64,000 nt of DNA. Source: Pleomorphomonas diazotrophica (GTDB lineage Bacteria; Pseudomonadota; Alphaproteobacteria; Rhizobiales; Pleomorphomonadaceae). This document shows positions 9,248-17,609 of this stretch, piece after piece. Each line of letters starts with the position of its first letter. Positions within the stretch are counted from its first letter, which is position 1. Under the pieces are notes generated by a model, which saw only the letters and a list, made by a program, of their open reading frames with translations, did not search any database and was not told the origin of the DNA. Made by a program: the position numbers and the translations under genes. The DNA is taken from the NCBI RefSeq assembly GCF_002844595.1, contig NZ_PJNW01000011.1:62001-126000 (forward strand). Reading direction: 5' to 3'.

Positions 9248-10765
9248 ATGGCGCTGTCGGCGCGGCTCGAACTCAGGCAAAGCCAGTCGCTGGTGATGAC
9301 GCCGCAGCTGATGCAAGCGATCAAGCTGCTTCAGCTCTCCAACATGGATCTCGTCACCTATATCGAGCAGGAGCTCGAGCGCAATCCGCTGCTCGAACGG
9401 GCCGATGACGGCGAGGCCGACGCGCCGATCCTTGAGCCGACCGACGCCGACTTGCCGGCCCGAGCCGATACGCCGGATTGGTTCGAGACGGAGGGCGCGC
9501 CGAGTTCGGAGCGGGTTTCCAACGTCCTCGACACCGACATCGGCAACGTCTATCCCGACGACACAGGTCAGCCCGAACGACAGGCGCTCGATGTCGGCGC
9601 GCTCGCCGGCGGCGACTGGTCTTCGGTGGGCCGCGGCGGCACGGGCGAGGACTATAGCCTGGAGAGCTTCGTAGCCGGCGAGATCAGCCTTGGCGACCAT
9701 CTGGCCGAGCAGTTGGCCGTTGCCGTCACCGATCCGGTCCTGCGCCTGATCGGCCATGATCTGATCGACCAGGTGGATGAAGCGGGCTATCTCAGGGCCG
9801 ATCTTGCGGCAACCGCCGAGCGGCTGGGCGCTTCGCTGTCCCAGGTCGAGAAGGTGCTCGCCCTCCTCCAGACCTTCGAGCCGACCGGCATCTGCGCCCG
9901 CAACCTCGCCGAATGCCTGGCGTTGCAGCTTGCCGAGAAGAACCGACTCGACCCGGCGATGCAAACGTTGATCGCCCATCTCGAGCTTCTTGCCCGTCGC
10001 GACCTCGCCGCGCTGAAACGCCTCTGCGGCGTCGATGACGAGGATCTCGGCGACATGATCAAGGAGATCCTGGCACTCGACCCCAAGCCAGGCCACGCCT
10101 TCGGATCGACGCAGGTGCAGACCGTGGTGCCCGACGTCATGGTGCAGCCGGCCGCCGACGGCGGCTGGACGGTTGAACTCAATACCGACACGCTGCCGAA
10201 GGTGCTGGTCAACCAGACCTATTATGCCGAGGTGTCCAAGACGGCCCGGGACGAGGAAAAGACCTATCTCGGCGAATGCTTCCAGTCGGCCAACTGGCTG
10301 ACCAAAAGCCTGGACCAGCGGGCCAAGACCATCCTGAAGGTGGCGACCGAGATCGTCCGCCAGCAGGACGGCTTCCTGACCCATGGCGTTGCCCACCTGC
10401 GGCCGCTCAATCTCAGGATGATCGCCGACGCGATCGGCATGCACGAATCGACGGTATCGCGCGTCACGTCGAACAAGTACATGGCGACAACGCGCGGCAT
10501 TTTTGAACTCAAGTATTTCTTCACCTCGTCGATCGCCTCCTCCGAGGGAGGCGACGCTCATTCGGCGGAAGCGGTGCGTCACCGCATCCGGCAACTGATT
10601 GACGGGGAAACCGCCGACGACGTGCTGTCCGACGATACGCTGGTCAAGATGCTGCGTGACGACGGCATCGACATCGCTCGTCGCACGGTCGCCAAGTATC
10701 GGGAAGCGTTGCGCATTCCCTCTTCGGTGCAGCGCCGCCGCCTGAAGCAGCTTGCCGGGGCGTGA
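9248..10765 (+). CDS. rpoN: RNA polymerase sigma-54 factor
   Basis: Sigma-54 directs RNA polymerase to -24/-12 promoters that need enhancer-binding activators. The 505-residue protein starts with the Gln-rich activator-interaction region (LRQSQSLVMTPQLMQAIKLL), has an acidic region II, the core-binding domain (EPTGICARNLAECLALQL), the HTH segment (IADAIGMHESTVSRVTSNKY) and ends with a typical RpoN box (RRTVAKYREALRIPSS). The ATG at 9248 follows a GGAG 7 nt upstream and matches the family N-terminus. Downstream hpf and ptsN form the usual rpoN neighbourhood. Confidence 0.97.
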   Translation: MALSARLELRQSQSLVMTPQLMQAIKLLQLSNMDLVTYIEQELERNPLLERADDGEADAPILEPTDADLPARADTPDWFETEGAPSSERVSNVLDTDIGNVYPDDTGQPERQALDVGALAGGDWSSVGRGGTGEDYSLESFVAGEISLGDHLAEQLAVAVTDPVLRLIGHDLIDQVDEAGYLRADLAATAERLGASLSQVEKVLALLQTFEPTGICARNLAECLALQLAEKNRLDPAMQTLIAHLELLARRDLAALKRLCGVDDEDLGDMIKEILALDPKPGHAFGSTQVQTVVPDVMVQPAADGGWTVELNTDTLPKVLVNQTYYAEVSKTARDEEKTYLGECFQSANWLTKSLDQRAKTILKVATEIVRQQDGFLTHGVAHLRPLNLRMIADAIGMHESTVSRVTSNKYMATTRGIFELKYFFTSSIASSEGGDAHSAEAVRHRIRQLIDGETADDVLSDDTLVKMLRDDGIDIARRTVAKYREALRIPSSVQRRRLKQLAGA

Positions 10766-11106
10766 AATCGCTGTAACCTTTCGGAAATCCGAGGTCATCC
10801 GGAAGACGGATTGATATCGCTTCCGGCCGACGCCACATCTGAGGCATGCGGGTGCGCCGCCCGGCAACGCCAGCTCAGGGAGGTTTTTTCGGCTTTCCGC
10901 TTCAGGCCCGATCGGCGCCTGCCCAGCCGTCCACGGCGAGGCAAATGGACGAAGCGGCAATACCACCCCACCGACGAGACGGAACGCCGCGCCCCCCGCT
11001 CGCCGGCGCCGGCCTCCCGCCAAGCGGGATGGCTGGAGACGCGGCCGCTGGATGAGATATCACCAGCAGCCGTCGGTTCATAAAGGCGCGAGAAACGAGG
11101 ACTCTG
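10766..11106. other. Intergenic region between rpoN and hpf
   Basis: This 341-bp stretch holds no convincing gene. Open frames here have neither a credible ribosome-binding site nor a recognisable protein pattern. A short T-run (10883-10888) has no strong preceding stem. The 3' part probably contains the hpf promoter and leader; I could not define a -35/-10 pair. Confidence 0.5.
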
Positions 11107-11712
11107 ATGCCGCTTCGCATTACCGGAAAGAACGTCGACATCGGCCAGGCGCTTCGCGAACACATCACCACCCGCACCGCCGAGGAACTCGGCAAGTATT
11201 ACGACGAGCCGTTCACCGGCCATGTCGTGGTGCAGAAGGAGGGCAAGGCCTACATTGTCGACTGCTCGATCCAACTCGCCTCCGGCACGACGCTGCAATC
11301 GCGGGGCGAGGATTTCGAGGTCTATCCGGCAGCCGAGAAGGCGGTTGAGCGAATCGGCAAGCGGATGCGGCGCCACAAGCGCAAGCTGAAGAACTTCAAG
11401 GGCGGCGAATCGGCGGCCGGCGACCAGACGCCGGGCGGCCGGTCCTGGGAGGATATCGATGCCCAGGCGACGGTGTTCGCCGCATTCGACGACGAAGAGC
11501 TCGGCGAGGATTTCTCCCCGACAGTCGTCGCGGAAACCACCCAGAAAATCCGGACCATGAGCGTGGGCTCGGCGGTCAGTGAGCTCGACTTCACCGGCGC
11601 GCCGCTGGTGATGTTCCGCAACGCGGGCAACGGCGGCGTCAATGTCGTCTACCGCCGCAATGACGGAAATATCGGCTGGATAGATCCCTCGCTCAATGAA
11701 ATCGCCGGCTGA
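11107..11712 (+). CDS. hpf: Long-form ribosome hibernation promoting factor HPF
   Basis: Binds the 30S decoding region and, in long-form proteins, promotes 100S dimers in stationary phase. The N-terminal ~100 residues are the S30AE/YfiA domain (MPLRITGKNVDIGQALREHI, then basic RMRRHKRKLKNFKGG). A linker follows, then the C-terminal dimerisation domain (TMSVGSAVSELDFTGAPLVM, FRNAGNGGVNVVYRRNDG). The 201-residue length is typical of long HPF. An AACGAGGA ribosome-binding site precedes the ATG. The rpoN-hpf-ptsN order is conserved in proteobacteria. Confidence 0.95.
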   Translation: MPLRITGKNVDIGQALREHITTRTAEELGKYYDEPFTGHVVVQKEGKAYIVDCSIQLASGTTLQSRGEDFEVYPAAEKAVERIGKRMRRHKRKLKNFKGGESAAGDQTPGGRSWEDIDAQATVFAAFDDEELGEDFSPTVVAETTQKIRTMSVGSAVSELDFTGAPLVMFRNAGNGGVNVVYRRNDGNIGWIDPSLNEIAG

Positions 11713-11806
11713 CGGGACTGATCCCATCTGTCCTTTCTCGGTGCACACCTCTATATGAAGGCGAGGGTCGGGCCACCCGGCCCTCCGCCAAACCTGGAAC
11801 AAGACG

Positions 11807-12271
11807 ATGGATCTGAGCGACCTCCTGGTGATCGACGCAGTCCTGCCGCGGCTCAAGAGCGCCAACAAGAAGCAGGCACTTCAGGAGATGGCCGCCAAGG
11901 CTGCGGCTCTCACGAGCCGAGACGAACGGGATATCTTCGAGACGCTGATGCAGCGCGAGAAGCTCGGCTCGACCGGCGTGGGCCACGGCGTCGCCATTCC
12001 GCACGGCAAACTTGCCGGTCTGGACCGGTTGGTGGGCGTCTTCGCGCTGCTCGACCGGCCGATCGACTTCGATTCGCTCGACGGCGAACCGGTCGACGTG
12101 ATGTTCCTGCTGCTTGCGCCGGAAAGCGCTGGTGCCGATCACCTGAAGGCGCTCGCCCGCATTGCCCGCGTTCTGCGTGACGACGAAACGGCGGCCAAGC
12201 TCAGGGCCGCCGACGACGCGGCGGCGATGTACACCCTTCTCACCGAAAACGTTCGTTCCGACGCCGCCTGA
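11807..12271 (+). CDS. ptsN: Nitrogen PTS EIIA protein PtsN
   Basis: EIIA-Ntr of the nitrogen-related phosphotransferase system, which in alphaproteobacteria regulates K+ uptake, PHB metabolism and nitrogen responses. The 154-residue sequence has the EIIA(fructose)-type fold with the phosphorylated His in GVAIPHGKL and the conserved DRPIDFDSLDGEPVD and FLLLAPE segments. It lies 94 bp after hpf and closes the lpt-rpoN-hpf cluster. Other Ntr-PTS components (PtsP, NPr) are not in the window. Confidence 0.96.
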   Translation: MDLSDLLVIDAVLPRLKSANKKQALQEMAAKAAALTSRDERDIFETLMQREKLGSTGVGHGVAIPHGKLAGLDRLVGVFALLDRPIDFDSLDGEPVDVMFLLLAPESAGADHLKALARIARVLRDDETAAKLRAADDAAAMYTLLTENVRSDAA

Positions 12272-12412
12272 GCCGTGCCGCAGTTCGGCTTGCCAGCTGC
12301 CCGCTCCGCCTCGCTCTCCTGTCGGCCACCCTGCGCGGAAGCGCATGACCGGCAAGGTTGCACGGTTGTTGATTTTTGAAAACAAATCATGAACAATGGC
12401 GGCGGAGACTTG

Positions 12413-12916
12413 ATGATGCCCGTGCCGACCGCCGCCTTTTCCTCCCCCATCGAAAGCTTCGTCAATGACGGCCGGCAATCGGAAGCCGCCCGCCTTGTTC
12501 AGCGTGGCGTTGGACGGTTGTTGGCCGGCCACGGCTTCTCCGTCCTTTATGAGCTGCCGCTGGCATCGGGACGGCGTGCCGATGTTGCAGCGCTCGGCGG
12601 GAATGGCGATATCTTCATCGTCGAGATCAAGTCGTCGGTCGAAGACTTTCGCACCGACCGCAAGTGGCCCGACTATCGGCTGCACTGCGACCAGCTGTTC
12701 TTCGCCACGCACGCCGGTGTGCCGGCCGAAATCTTTCCGGAGGATGCCGGATTGATCGTCGCCGACGGTTATGGCGGAGCCATTCTTCGGGAAGCGCCCT
12801 GCCATCGGCTCGCAGCCGCAACGCGCCGAGCGATGACCTTGCGCTTCGCCCAAGTGGCGGCGCGCCGCATCCAGCAACTCATCGATCCCCAACTCCCCGA
12901 CATGGGCGCCTTCTGA
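12413..12916 (+). CDS. mmcB: MmcB family DNA repair protein
   Basis: A 167-residue protein matching MmcB (PF06319), an alphaproteobacterial family linked to mutagenesis and repair after mitomycin C damage in Caulobacter. It shows a PD-(D/E)XK-like core: GRRADVAALGGNGDIFIVEIKSS has the Asp and the E-x-K, followed by DFRTDRKWPDYRLHCDQLFF. The ATG at 12413 is chosen because GGAG lies 5 nt upstream; an ATG at 12389 is also in frame. Catalytic nuclease activity is plausible from the motif but not established. Confidence 0.87.
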   Translation: MMPVPTAAFSSPIESFVNDGRQSEAARLVQRGVGRLLAGHGFSVLYELPLASGRRADVAALGGNGDIFIVEIKSSVEDFRTDRKWPDYRLHCDQLFFATHAGVPAEIFPEDAGLIVADGYGGAILREAPCHRLAAATRRAMTLRFAQVAARRIQQLIDPQLPDMGAF

Positions 12917-13063
12917 CCGCCTTTCATGGCAGGCAGACTGAAGTCTATGCCGAAAAGCAGGCCGAGACTGCTCCGTCGCGACTAAGAGCGGGGGTATCGC
13001 CGCTTGCCGTATGGGAAGCGGGCGCTATCCTTTCTTCACGGGCACGAGGCGGCGAAGGGGGTA

Positions 13064-14500
13064 ATGGGAGGGGGCGGGTTGGACCGCCTGGAAGACGGCG
13101 TGCCGTATTATCACAGCTACTCAGGGTCAGAAGCGGCCAAGTCGCTGCAACCGCCCAACGATCGGCACCCGGAGGCATCCGGCCCCTCGGCCGATCTTTA
13201 TGCCCGCGTGGCGCGTCGCTATTGTCCTCCAGCGTTCAACTTCGACACTGTCGTCGTCTCGGGCGTCCGTGGACCCGTCACCGAGCGCGTGCTGCGGGCG
13301 ACGCCTTTCTGGAGGCTGATCGCCTTCGATCGCCTGGCGCCGAACCCCGATGCGCCAGTCCCCTCCGTCCTGGTGCTGCCGCCCCATGCCGGCCATTGCC
13401 CAACGCTTGTTCGCGACACCGTGGCCGCCTTTCTGCCCGATCATAACGTGCATGTCGCCGGCTGGGCCGATGCCCGGCACATTCCGCTCTCGGCCGGGGC
13501 CTTCGGCTTTGGCGAGGCGGTGGAAGCCGTTGCCGAGATGATCACGGAGATCGGTGGAGCCGTGCATGTGGTCGCAGTCACGGAAGCGGGCGTTGTCGGC
13601 ATTGCCGCAGCCGCGCTGCTGGAAGAGCGCGGCCATCCCCCCGCCACGTTGACGCTGGTCGGCGGTCCGGTCGACTGCCGTGCCGATCATGCCGGGCTTG
13701 CCGCAGGGGCCGAGGCGCGCGGGCTAGACTGGCTGGTCCGGGCAGTGATCGCTCCCGTGCCACCGCCTTTCGAGGGCGCCTACCGCGAGGTGTTTCCCGG
13801 CTTCTTCTCACTCACCGGCTTTCTGACGCGCAGCCTCGATCGGTCCTTCGCCGACCACAAGACCCTGTTTCTGGGCCTCGTGGCGGGCGACGGCGACGGG
13901 GCCGACGGCCATCGCGACTTCTTCAGCGAGTTTCTGGCGGTCATGGACGTGCCGGCCGAGTTCATGCTGCAATGGATCGAGGCAGTGTTGATCGACCGAC
14001 CCTTCGTTCCCGATACCGGCCGAACGCGCTGGTCAGGTGCTACACCGCCGCTCGCCGAGACGCCGCTGATGACGGTGGAAGCGGGCCTCGATTCTTTTGG
14101 CGGCGGCGGGCAGACCCATGCCGCCCATAACCTCACTGGCAACGCCGAGACGGGATGCCGCTATACCGAGGAGCAGGTCGGCCGCTTCGCGCTGTTCAAC
14201 GGCGCTCGCTGGCGCGCCTCGGTGTTCCCGCGTGTTGCAGATTTCATAGCCAGCCATGCGGCTCCGCCCGCGCGATCGCTCTCGACGCCGGCAGAAGACC
14301 TTCTGGCATTGTCCGGCGTTACCCCCGCCCTGGTTGCCCGGCTCAATCGCGAAGGCATCTATTTCGTGCGCCAGCTCGCCAGGCTCGACGAGGCTGCCGC
14401 CAGTGGTCTCGACAAGCGGCTTGGAACCACGCCCCACCCGCTTGCCACAGAGCTCGGCCGGGAGGCCCGCGTGCGGCTCGGTGAGGCGATACGGTCTTGA
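13064..14500 (+). CDS. PHA depolymerase-family protein lacking catalytic Cys and His, with HhH-like tail
   Basis: A 478-residue homologue of intracellular polyhydroxyalkanoate depolymerase (PhaZ). Family landmarks are VLVLPPHAGHCPTLVRDTV, VAGWADARHIPL, LTLVGGPVD and LMTVEAGLDSFGGGGQT. In active PhaZ the nucleophile is the Cys of a VCQP motif and the His lies in GHYG. Here the aligned segments read AVTEAG (Thr173, codon ACG at 13580) and GRFALFNG (Arg374, codon CGC at 14183); only the Asp (343) is kept. About 75 extra C-terminal residues (LLALSGVTPALVARLNREGI) look like a helix-hairpin-helix. PHB hydrolysis by the classical mechanism is therefore unlikely. The start is uncertain: 13064 has a GAAGGGGG just upstream, 13004 is an alternative. 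Confidence 0.8.
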   Translation: MGGGGLDRLEDGVPYYHSYSGSEAAKSLQPPNDRHPEASGPSADLYARVARRYCPPAFNFDTVVVSGVRGPVTERVLRATPFWRLIAFDRLAPNPDAPVPSVLVLPPHAGHCPTLVRDTVAAFLPDHNVHVAGWADARHIPLSAGAFGFGEAVEAVAEMITEIGGAVHVVAVTEAGVVGIAAAALLEERGHPPATLTLVGGPVDCRADHAGLAAGAEARGLDWLVRAVIAPVPPPFEGAYREVFPGFFSLTGFLTRSLDRSFADHKTLFLGLVAGDGDGADGHRDFFSEFLAVMDVPAEFMLQWIEAVLIDRPFVPDTGRTRWSGATPPLAETPLMTVEAGLDSFGGGGQTHAAHNLTGNAETGCRYTEEQVGRFALFNGARWRASVFPRVADFIASHAAPPARSLSTPAEDLLALSGVTPALVARLNREGIYFVRQLARLDEAAASGLDKRLGTTPHPLATELGREARVRLGEAIRS

Positions 14501-14590
14501 ACGTCGGTGATGGCAAGGCCATATAGAAGCCTGATCACCGGGTGCCTTCGGGGCCCGGTCAAGGTCGCTTCCTTGCGAGGACTTTGAAAG

Positions 14591-15019
14591 ATGACGAGAC
14601 TGGCAGGCTTCTCGAGCCCGTTCCTTCTGGGCTTCGACGAGATCGAGCGGGCGCTCGACCGGGTGTCGAAGGCCGCAAACGACGGATATCCCCCTTATAA
14701 TATCGAGCGAATCGAACGCGACGCCCCGGAAGGCGACGTGTTGCGCATCACGCTGGCCGTTGCCGGCTTCACCCGCGAACAGCTCGACGTTTCCGTCGAA
14801 GAGAACCAGCTTGTCATTCGCGGCCGGCAGGCGGACGACAAGTCACGCCTTTACCTCCACCGCGGCATCGCGGCGCGGCAGTTCCAGCGCACCTTTGTTC
14901 TGGCCGAAGGCATCGAAATTCTCGGCGCCGACCTCAGGAACGGCCTCCTGTCGATCGACCTGATACGGCCGCCGCTCGAGCGGGTTGTTCGGCGGATTGA
15001 GATCAACGCCGAGGACTGA
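14591..15019 (+). CDS. Small heat shock protein, Hsp20 family
   Basis: A 142-residue alpha-crystallin-domain chaperone (IbpA-like) that holds unfolding proteins for later refolding. The N-terminus SSPFLLGFDEIERALDRV is the IbpA-type signature, the crystallin core includes LAVAGFTREQLDVSVEENQL and the end of the core is NGLLSIDLIRP, an A-x-x-x-G-V-L-like motif. The C-terminal I-x-I/V anchor is weak (RRIEINAED). A TGCGAGGA ribosome-binding site lies upstream. It is followed by a DUF1150 gene, the usual rhizobial pairing. Confidence 0.93.
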   Translation: MTRLAGFSSPFLLGFDEIERALDRVSKAANDGYPPYNIERIERDAPEGDVLRITLAVAGFTREQLDVSVEENQLVIRGRQADDKSRLYLHRGIAARQFQRTFVLAEGIEILGADLRNGLLSIDLIRPPLERVVRRIEINAED

Positions 15020-15139
15020 CGATAAACGCGCCGGTCACCTTTTCCTCATAAACTGTGTATCAGACCCGATCGCCCTTGGCTGGTGGACGGTGTCTTCCCC
15101 TTGTCCGGCCAAGCCGGCGCGGGGGGAAAGGAGTAGAAA

Positions 15140-15415
15140 ATGGGTTCTTTCACCAAGAACACTTCCGCCGAAGACCGGAAGATCATGCCCGACGCCGCCT
15201 TCCGGCAACTCGGTGGTGGCAGTGTCGCCTATCTGCGCCGCGTCTCCTCTGACGACGTGATCGCAGCCCATCCCGGCTATCTCGATCTGAGGCCCGGCAT
15301 GAAGCTGTGGGCGCTGCATTCGGCCGACGGCCAGCCGATCATGCTGACCGACAGCCGTGAGGCAGCCATTGCCAACGCCGCCGAGGCCGACCTGACGCCG
15401 ATGATGGTGCATTGA
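15140..15415 (+). CDS. DUF1150 family protein
   Basis: A 91-residue protein with the DUF1150 pattern: LGGGSVAYLRRV, then LRPGMKLWALHSADGQPIML and a C-terminal segment DSREAAIANAAEADL. The family is restricted to alphaproteobacteria, commonly follows hsp20 and has no defined function. A strong AAAGGAG site 7 nt upstream supports the ATG at 15140. It may be co-expressed with hsp20 under stress; that is inferred from position only. Confidence 0.88.
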   Translation: MGSFTKNTSAEDRKIMPDAAFRQLGGGSVAYLRRVSSDDVIAAHPGYLDLRPGMKLWALHSADGQPIMLTDSREAAIANAAEADLTPMMVH

Positions 15416-15420
15416 CCAGC

Positions 15421-16512
15421 CTAATCCGAACCGGCGGCGAGGGTTGCGAACCCCGCGTCGGTCGGAAAGCGCGCGGCCGCCTCGGCCGCGACAAGACGCG
15501 ACGCTGCTATATCCCCCATGTCGCGTAGAAGCCGGATGCGCCGGCGCGGCACCTCCTTGAGATAGCGCTTGGCAAGGCCGGACAGGACGGTGTCGGCAAC
15601 GATCGCCGCGTCGAGATCGGCGAGTAGAGCTTCTGCCCGGCCGATGTCGCCCGCCCGCTCGGCCGCTTCGGCAACGAGCAGCGTCAGACCCGGATTTATC
15701 TCCGGCAAGATCTCGATCAAGCCATCCGGATCCAGCACGGCGCCAGCGTCGAAAGCAGCGCGGGCGGCAGCAAGGCGCGCGTGGGGCGACCAATCGACCG
15801 TTGAGACCAGTAATCCCCGCGCCGCCGCCTCCAGGGCGATATCCCGCCGGAATGTGGCGACCACCTTGCGGATGATGTTGAGGCTGTAGAGGTGGTCGTG
15901 AACCTCGTGGCTTGAGCGCAGCGGCACCAGCGTCACTTCGTCCGGCAAGCGGCGACCGGAGAGACGGGCGCCGACACCGGCGTCATAGGGATCGAAGAGT
16001 GGGACGATCACCCGTGCAGTGGCCCGGCGCGGCGCCGCCAGCAACTCCCCGAGACCGGCCTCTTCCAGCCGCACCACAAGGCCGGCCGCCGCCGACTGGC
16101 TGCCCGGCTCGCCAATCCGGTAATCCGGAGCGAAGGCGTAGAGTTCGGCCTCCGGGTGGCGCGAGGCCGCAGCCGCAGCGCCGAAAGCCCCCATCGAACT
16201 GCCATAGAGAATGAGGCGTGTTGCCTTGGAAGTCGTGGTCGCCGCCTCGATCAACGCATCAATTGCCGCCTCAAGGCCCCGATACCAGTTGTTTTCCGGC
16301 TCGTTCAGCAGCAAGAGGCTGTGGGTTGTGGCGGCGAACAGTCGCTCGAGACCGAATTTTCCAGGCGGAACCCGCACCTGACTGAAAACGACAACCAATG
16401 TGTCGCTTCCCGGTCGGAATCGATGCGCCAGACCGTTCGTGTCGGCGCCAAGCAAGGAAGCTGTCATTTTCGAAAAGCCGCCGGTTGCCATGGCCGCGTC
16501 GCTGCCGCACAC
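15421..16512 (-). CDS. Alpha/beta-hydrolase-like protein of unknown function
   Basis: I do not recognise a named family. The 363-residue product has an N-terminal strand-rich part (DTLVVVFSQVRVPPG), then LILYGSSMGAFGAAAAA, a G-x-S-x-G nucleophile elbow of the alpha/beta-hydrolase fold, followed by a basic segment with SSHEVHDHLYSL that could supply the catalytic His. The last ~130 residues are Ala-rich helices resembling TPR pairs. No signal peptide or transmembrane helix is seen. The start is uncertain: ATG codons at 16512, 16491 and 16467 are all possible. It ends 6 bp from the DUF1150 gene in convergent orientation. Confidence 0.6.
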   Translation of the reverse strand: MCGSDAAMATGGFSKMTASLLGADTNGLAHRFRPGSDTLVVVFSQVRVPPGKFGLERLFAATTHSLLLLNEPENNWYRGLEAAIDALIEAATTTSKATRLILYGSSMGAFGAAAAASRHPEAELYAFAPDYRIGEPGSQSAAAGLVVRLEEAGLGELLAAPRRATARVIVPLFDPYDAGVGARLSGRRLPDEVTLVPLRSSHEVHDHLYSLNIIRKVVATFRRDIALEAAARGLLVSTVDWSPHARLAAARAAFDAGAVLDPDGLIEILPEINPGLTLLVAEAAERAGDIGRAEALLADLDAAIVADTVLSGLAKRYLKEVPRRRIRLLRDMGDIAASRLVAAEAAARFPTDAGFATLAAGSD

Positions 16513-16539
16513 CTTTGGCCGACGTTGGAGAGACGGGAC

Positions 16540-17535
16540 ATGGCTGATTCGTTACCCCAGACCGAGGAAGCTGGCGGCCGTTCGCAGCGCCTGCCGTTGA
16601 TCGACGCCGTTCGCGGCGCGTTGCTCCTTGCCATGGCCTCCTATCATTTTTCCTGGGATCTCGCCAACGTGCGGCTGGTGGACTGGGGCGTTACCATCGA
16701 TCCACTCTGGCGCGCCTATGCGGCAGCGATCGCCGGCAGTTTTCTGTTGCTATCGGGCGTCTCATTTCGCCTCGCCGAACACCGCGGTCTCGATCCGGTC
16801 CGCTACGGCCTTCGCCTCCTGCGCCTTGCACTGGCCGCCGCGGCCGTGTCGATCGCCACCTATTTCGTTTTCCCCGACGCCTGGGTGTTCTTCGGCATCC
16901 TGCACATGATGCTTCTGGCGAGCCTTCTGGCGCCGCTGCTCGTCCGCCTGCCGAACGTGCTGCTCGTCCTTCTCGCAGCGGCGGCACTGCTGTTGCCTCA
17001 GGTCTGGCGCTCGCCCGTCTTCAACGGCCTTGGGTGGGGGTTCCTAGGCCTTGCCGAGACGCCGCCGGTCGCCAACGATCTGGTGCCGCTGTTCCCCTGG
17101 ATCGCCCCCTATATCGTCGGCCTTGTCGCCGGCGGTCCGTTGGCGCATCTGGATGGGAAGCCGAGGTGGTCACTGCCGCAGGGCACGCACTGGCTGGCCT
17201 GGCTCGGCCGGCACTCGCTCGCCTTCTATCTCCTGCACCAGCCGCTGCTCTATGGCCTTGCCGTCGGTCTTGCGATGCTCATTCCGGTCAACCCGGCGGC
17301 ACAGCGGGCAAGTTTCGTCGCCGACTGCCGCATGGAGTACGAGCGTTACGGCGCCACCACGGACATGTCCAAGCGCTTCTGCGACTGTGTCGCTACCTCG
17401 GTCGACGACACCGGCATCTGGGAGCGCCGGGACAGCGACCTCGGCTTCGAGCCGCTGCTGGCGACCGCCGTTCAGGCCTGCCAGACGCCGCCCGGCACCC
17501 TCACCGATCCGGTGGCGCCTGACGATGAGAACTGA
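16540..17535 (+). CDS. DUF1624 multipass membrane protein (heparan-alpha-glucosaminide N-acetyltransferase-like)
   Basis: A 331-residue membrane protein with about eight hydrophobic helices. The opening QRLPLIDAVRGALLLAMASY followed by HFSWDL and the later WLAWLGRHSLAFYLLHQPLL are typical of the DUF1624/acyltransferase-3-like family related to HGSNAT. The substrate in bacteria is not known; cell-envelope glycan acetylation is a guess. The C-terminal hydrophilic tail carries three Cys (CRMEYERYG... and RFCDCV), a feature also known from rhizobial members. The ATG at 16540 is preceded by GGAGAGACGGG. Confidence 0.8.
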   Translation: MADSLPQTEEAGGRSQRLPLIDAVRGALLLAMASYHFSWDLANVRLVDWGVTIDPLWRAYAAAIAGSFLLLSGVSFRLAEHRGLDPVRYGLRLLRLALAAAAVSIATYFVFPDAWVFFGILHMMLLASLLAPLLVRLPNVLLVLLAAAALLLPQVWRSPVFNGLGWGFLGLAETPPVANDLVPLFPWIAPYIVGLVAGGPLAHLDGKPRWSLPQGTHWLAWLGRHSLAFYLLHQPLLYGLAVGLAMLIPVNPAAQRASFVADCRMEYERYGATTDMSKRFCDCVATSVDDTGIWERRDSDLGFEPLLATAVQACQTPPGTLTDPVAPDDEN

Positions 17536-17551
17536 GGGTGCTATGAGGCAT

Positions 17552-17586
17552 GAAAAAGCCGGCGGGTCTGGGCCGCCGGCTGCTTT
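17552..17586. terminator. Bidirectional intrinsic terminator
   Basis: A perfect 9-bp stem (AGCCGGCGG at 17557-17565 with CCGCCGGCT at 17573-17581) lies between the convergent DUF1624 gene and fabI. On the minus strand the hairpin is followed by TTTTT, making a good fabI terminator; on the plus strand it is followed by GCTTT, a weaker one. Confidence 0.75.
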
Positions 17587-17609
17587 GATGGTGGCGAATG
17601 CGACAACGC

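Noticed and set aside
9206-11023. 605-codon minus-strand frame opposite rpoN
   Set aside because: rpoN on the plus strand has all domains and operon context; the opposite frame is a codon-bias artefact.
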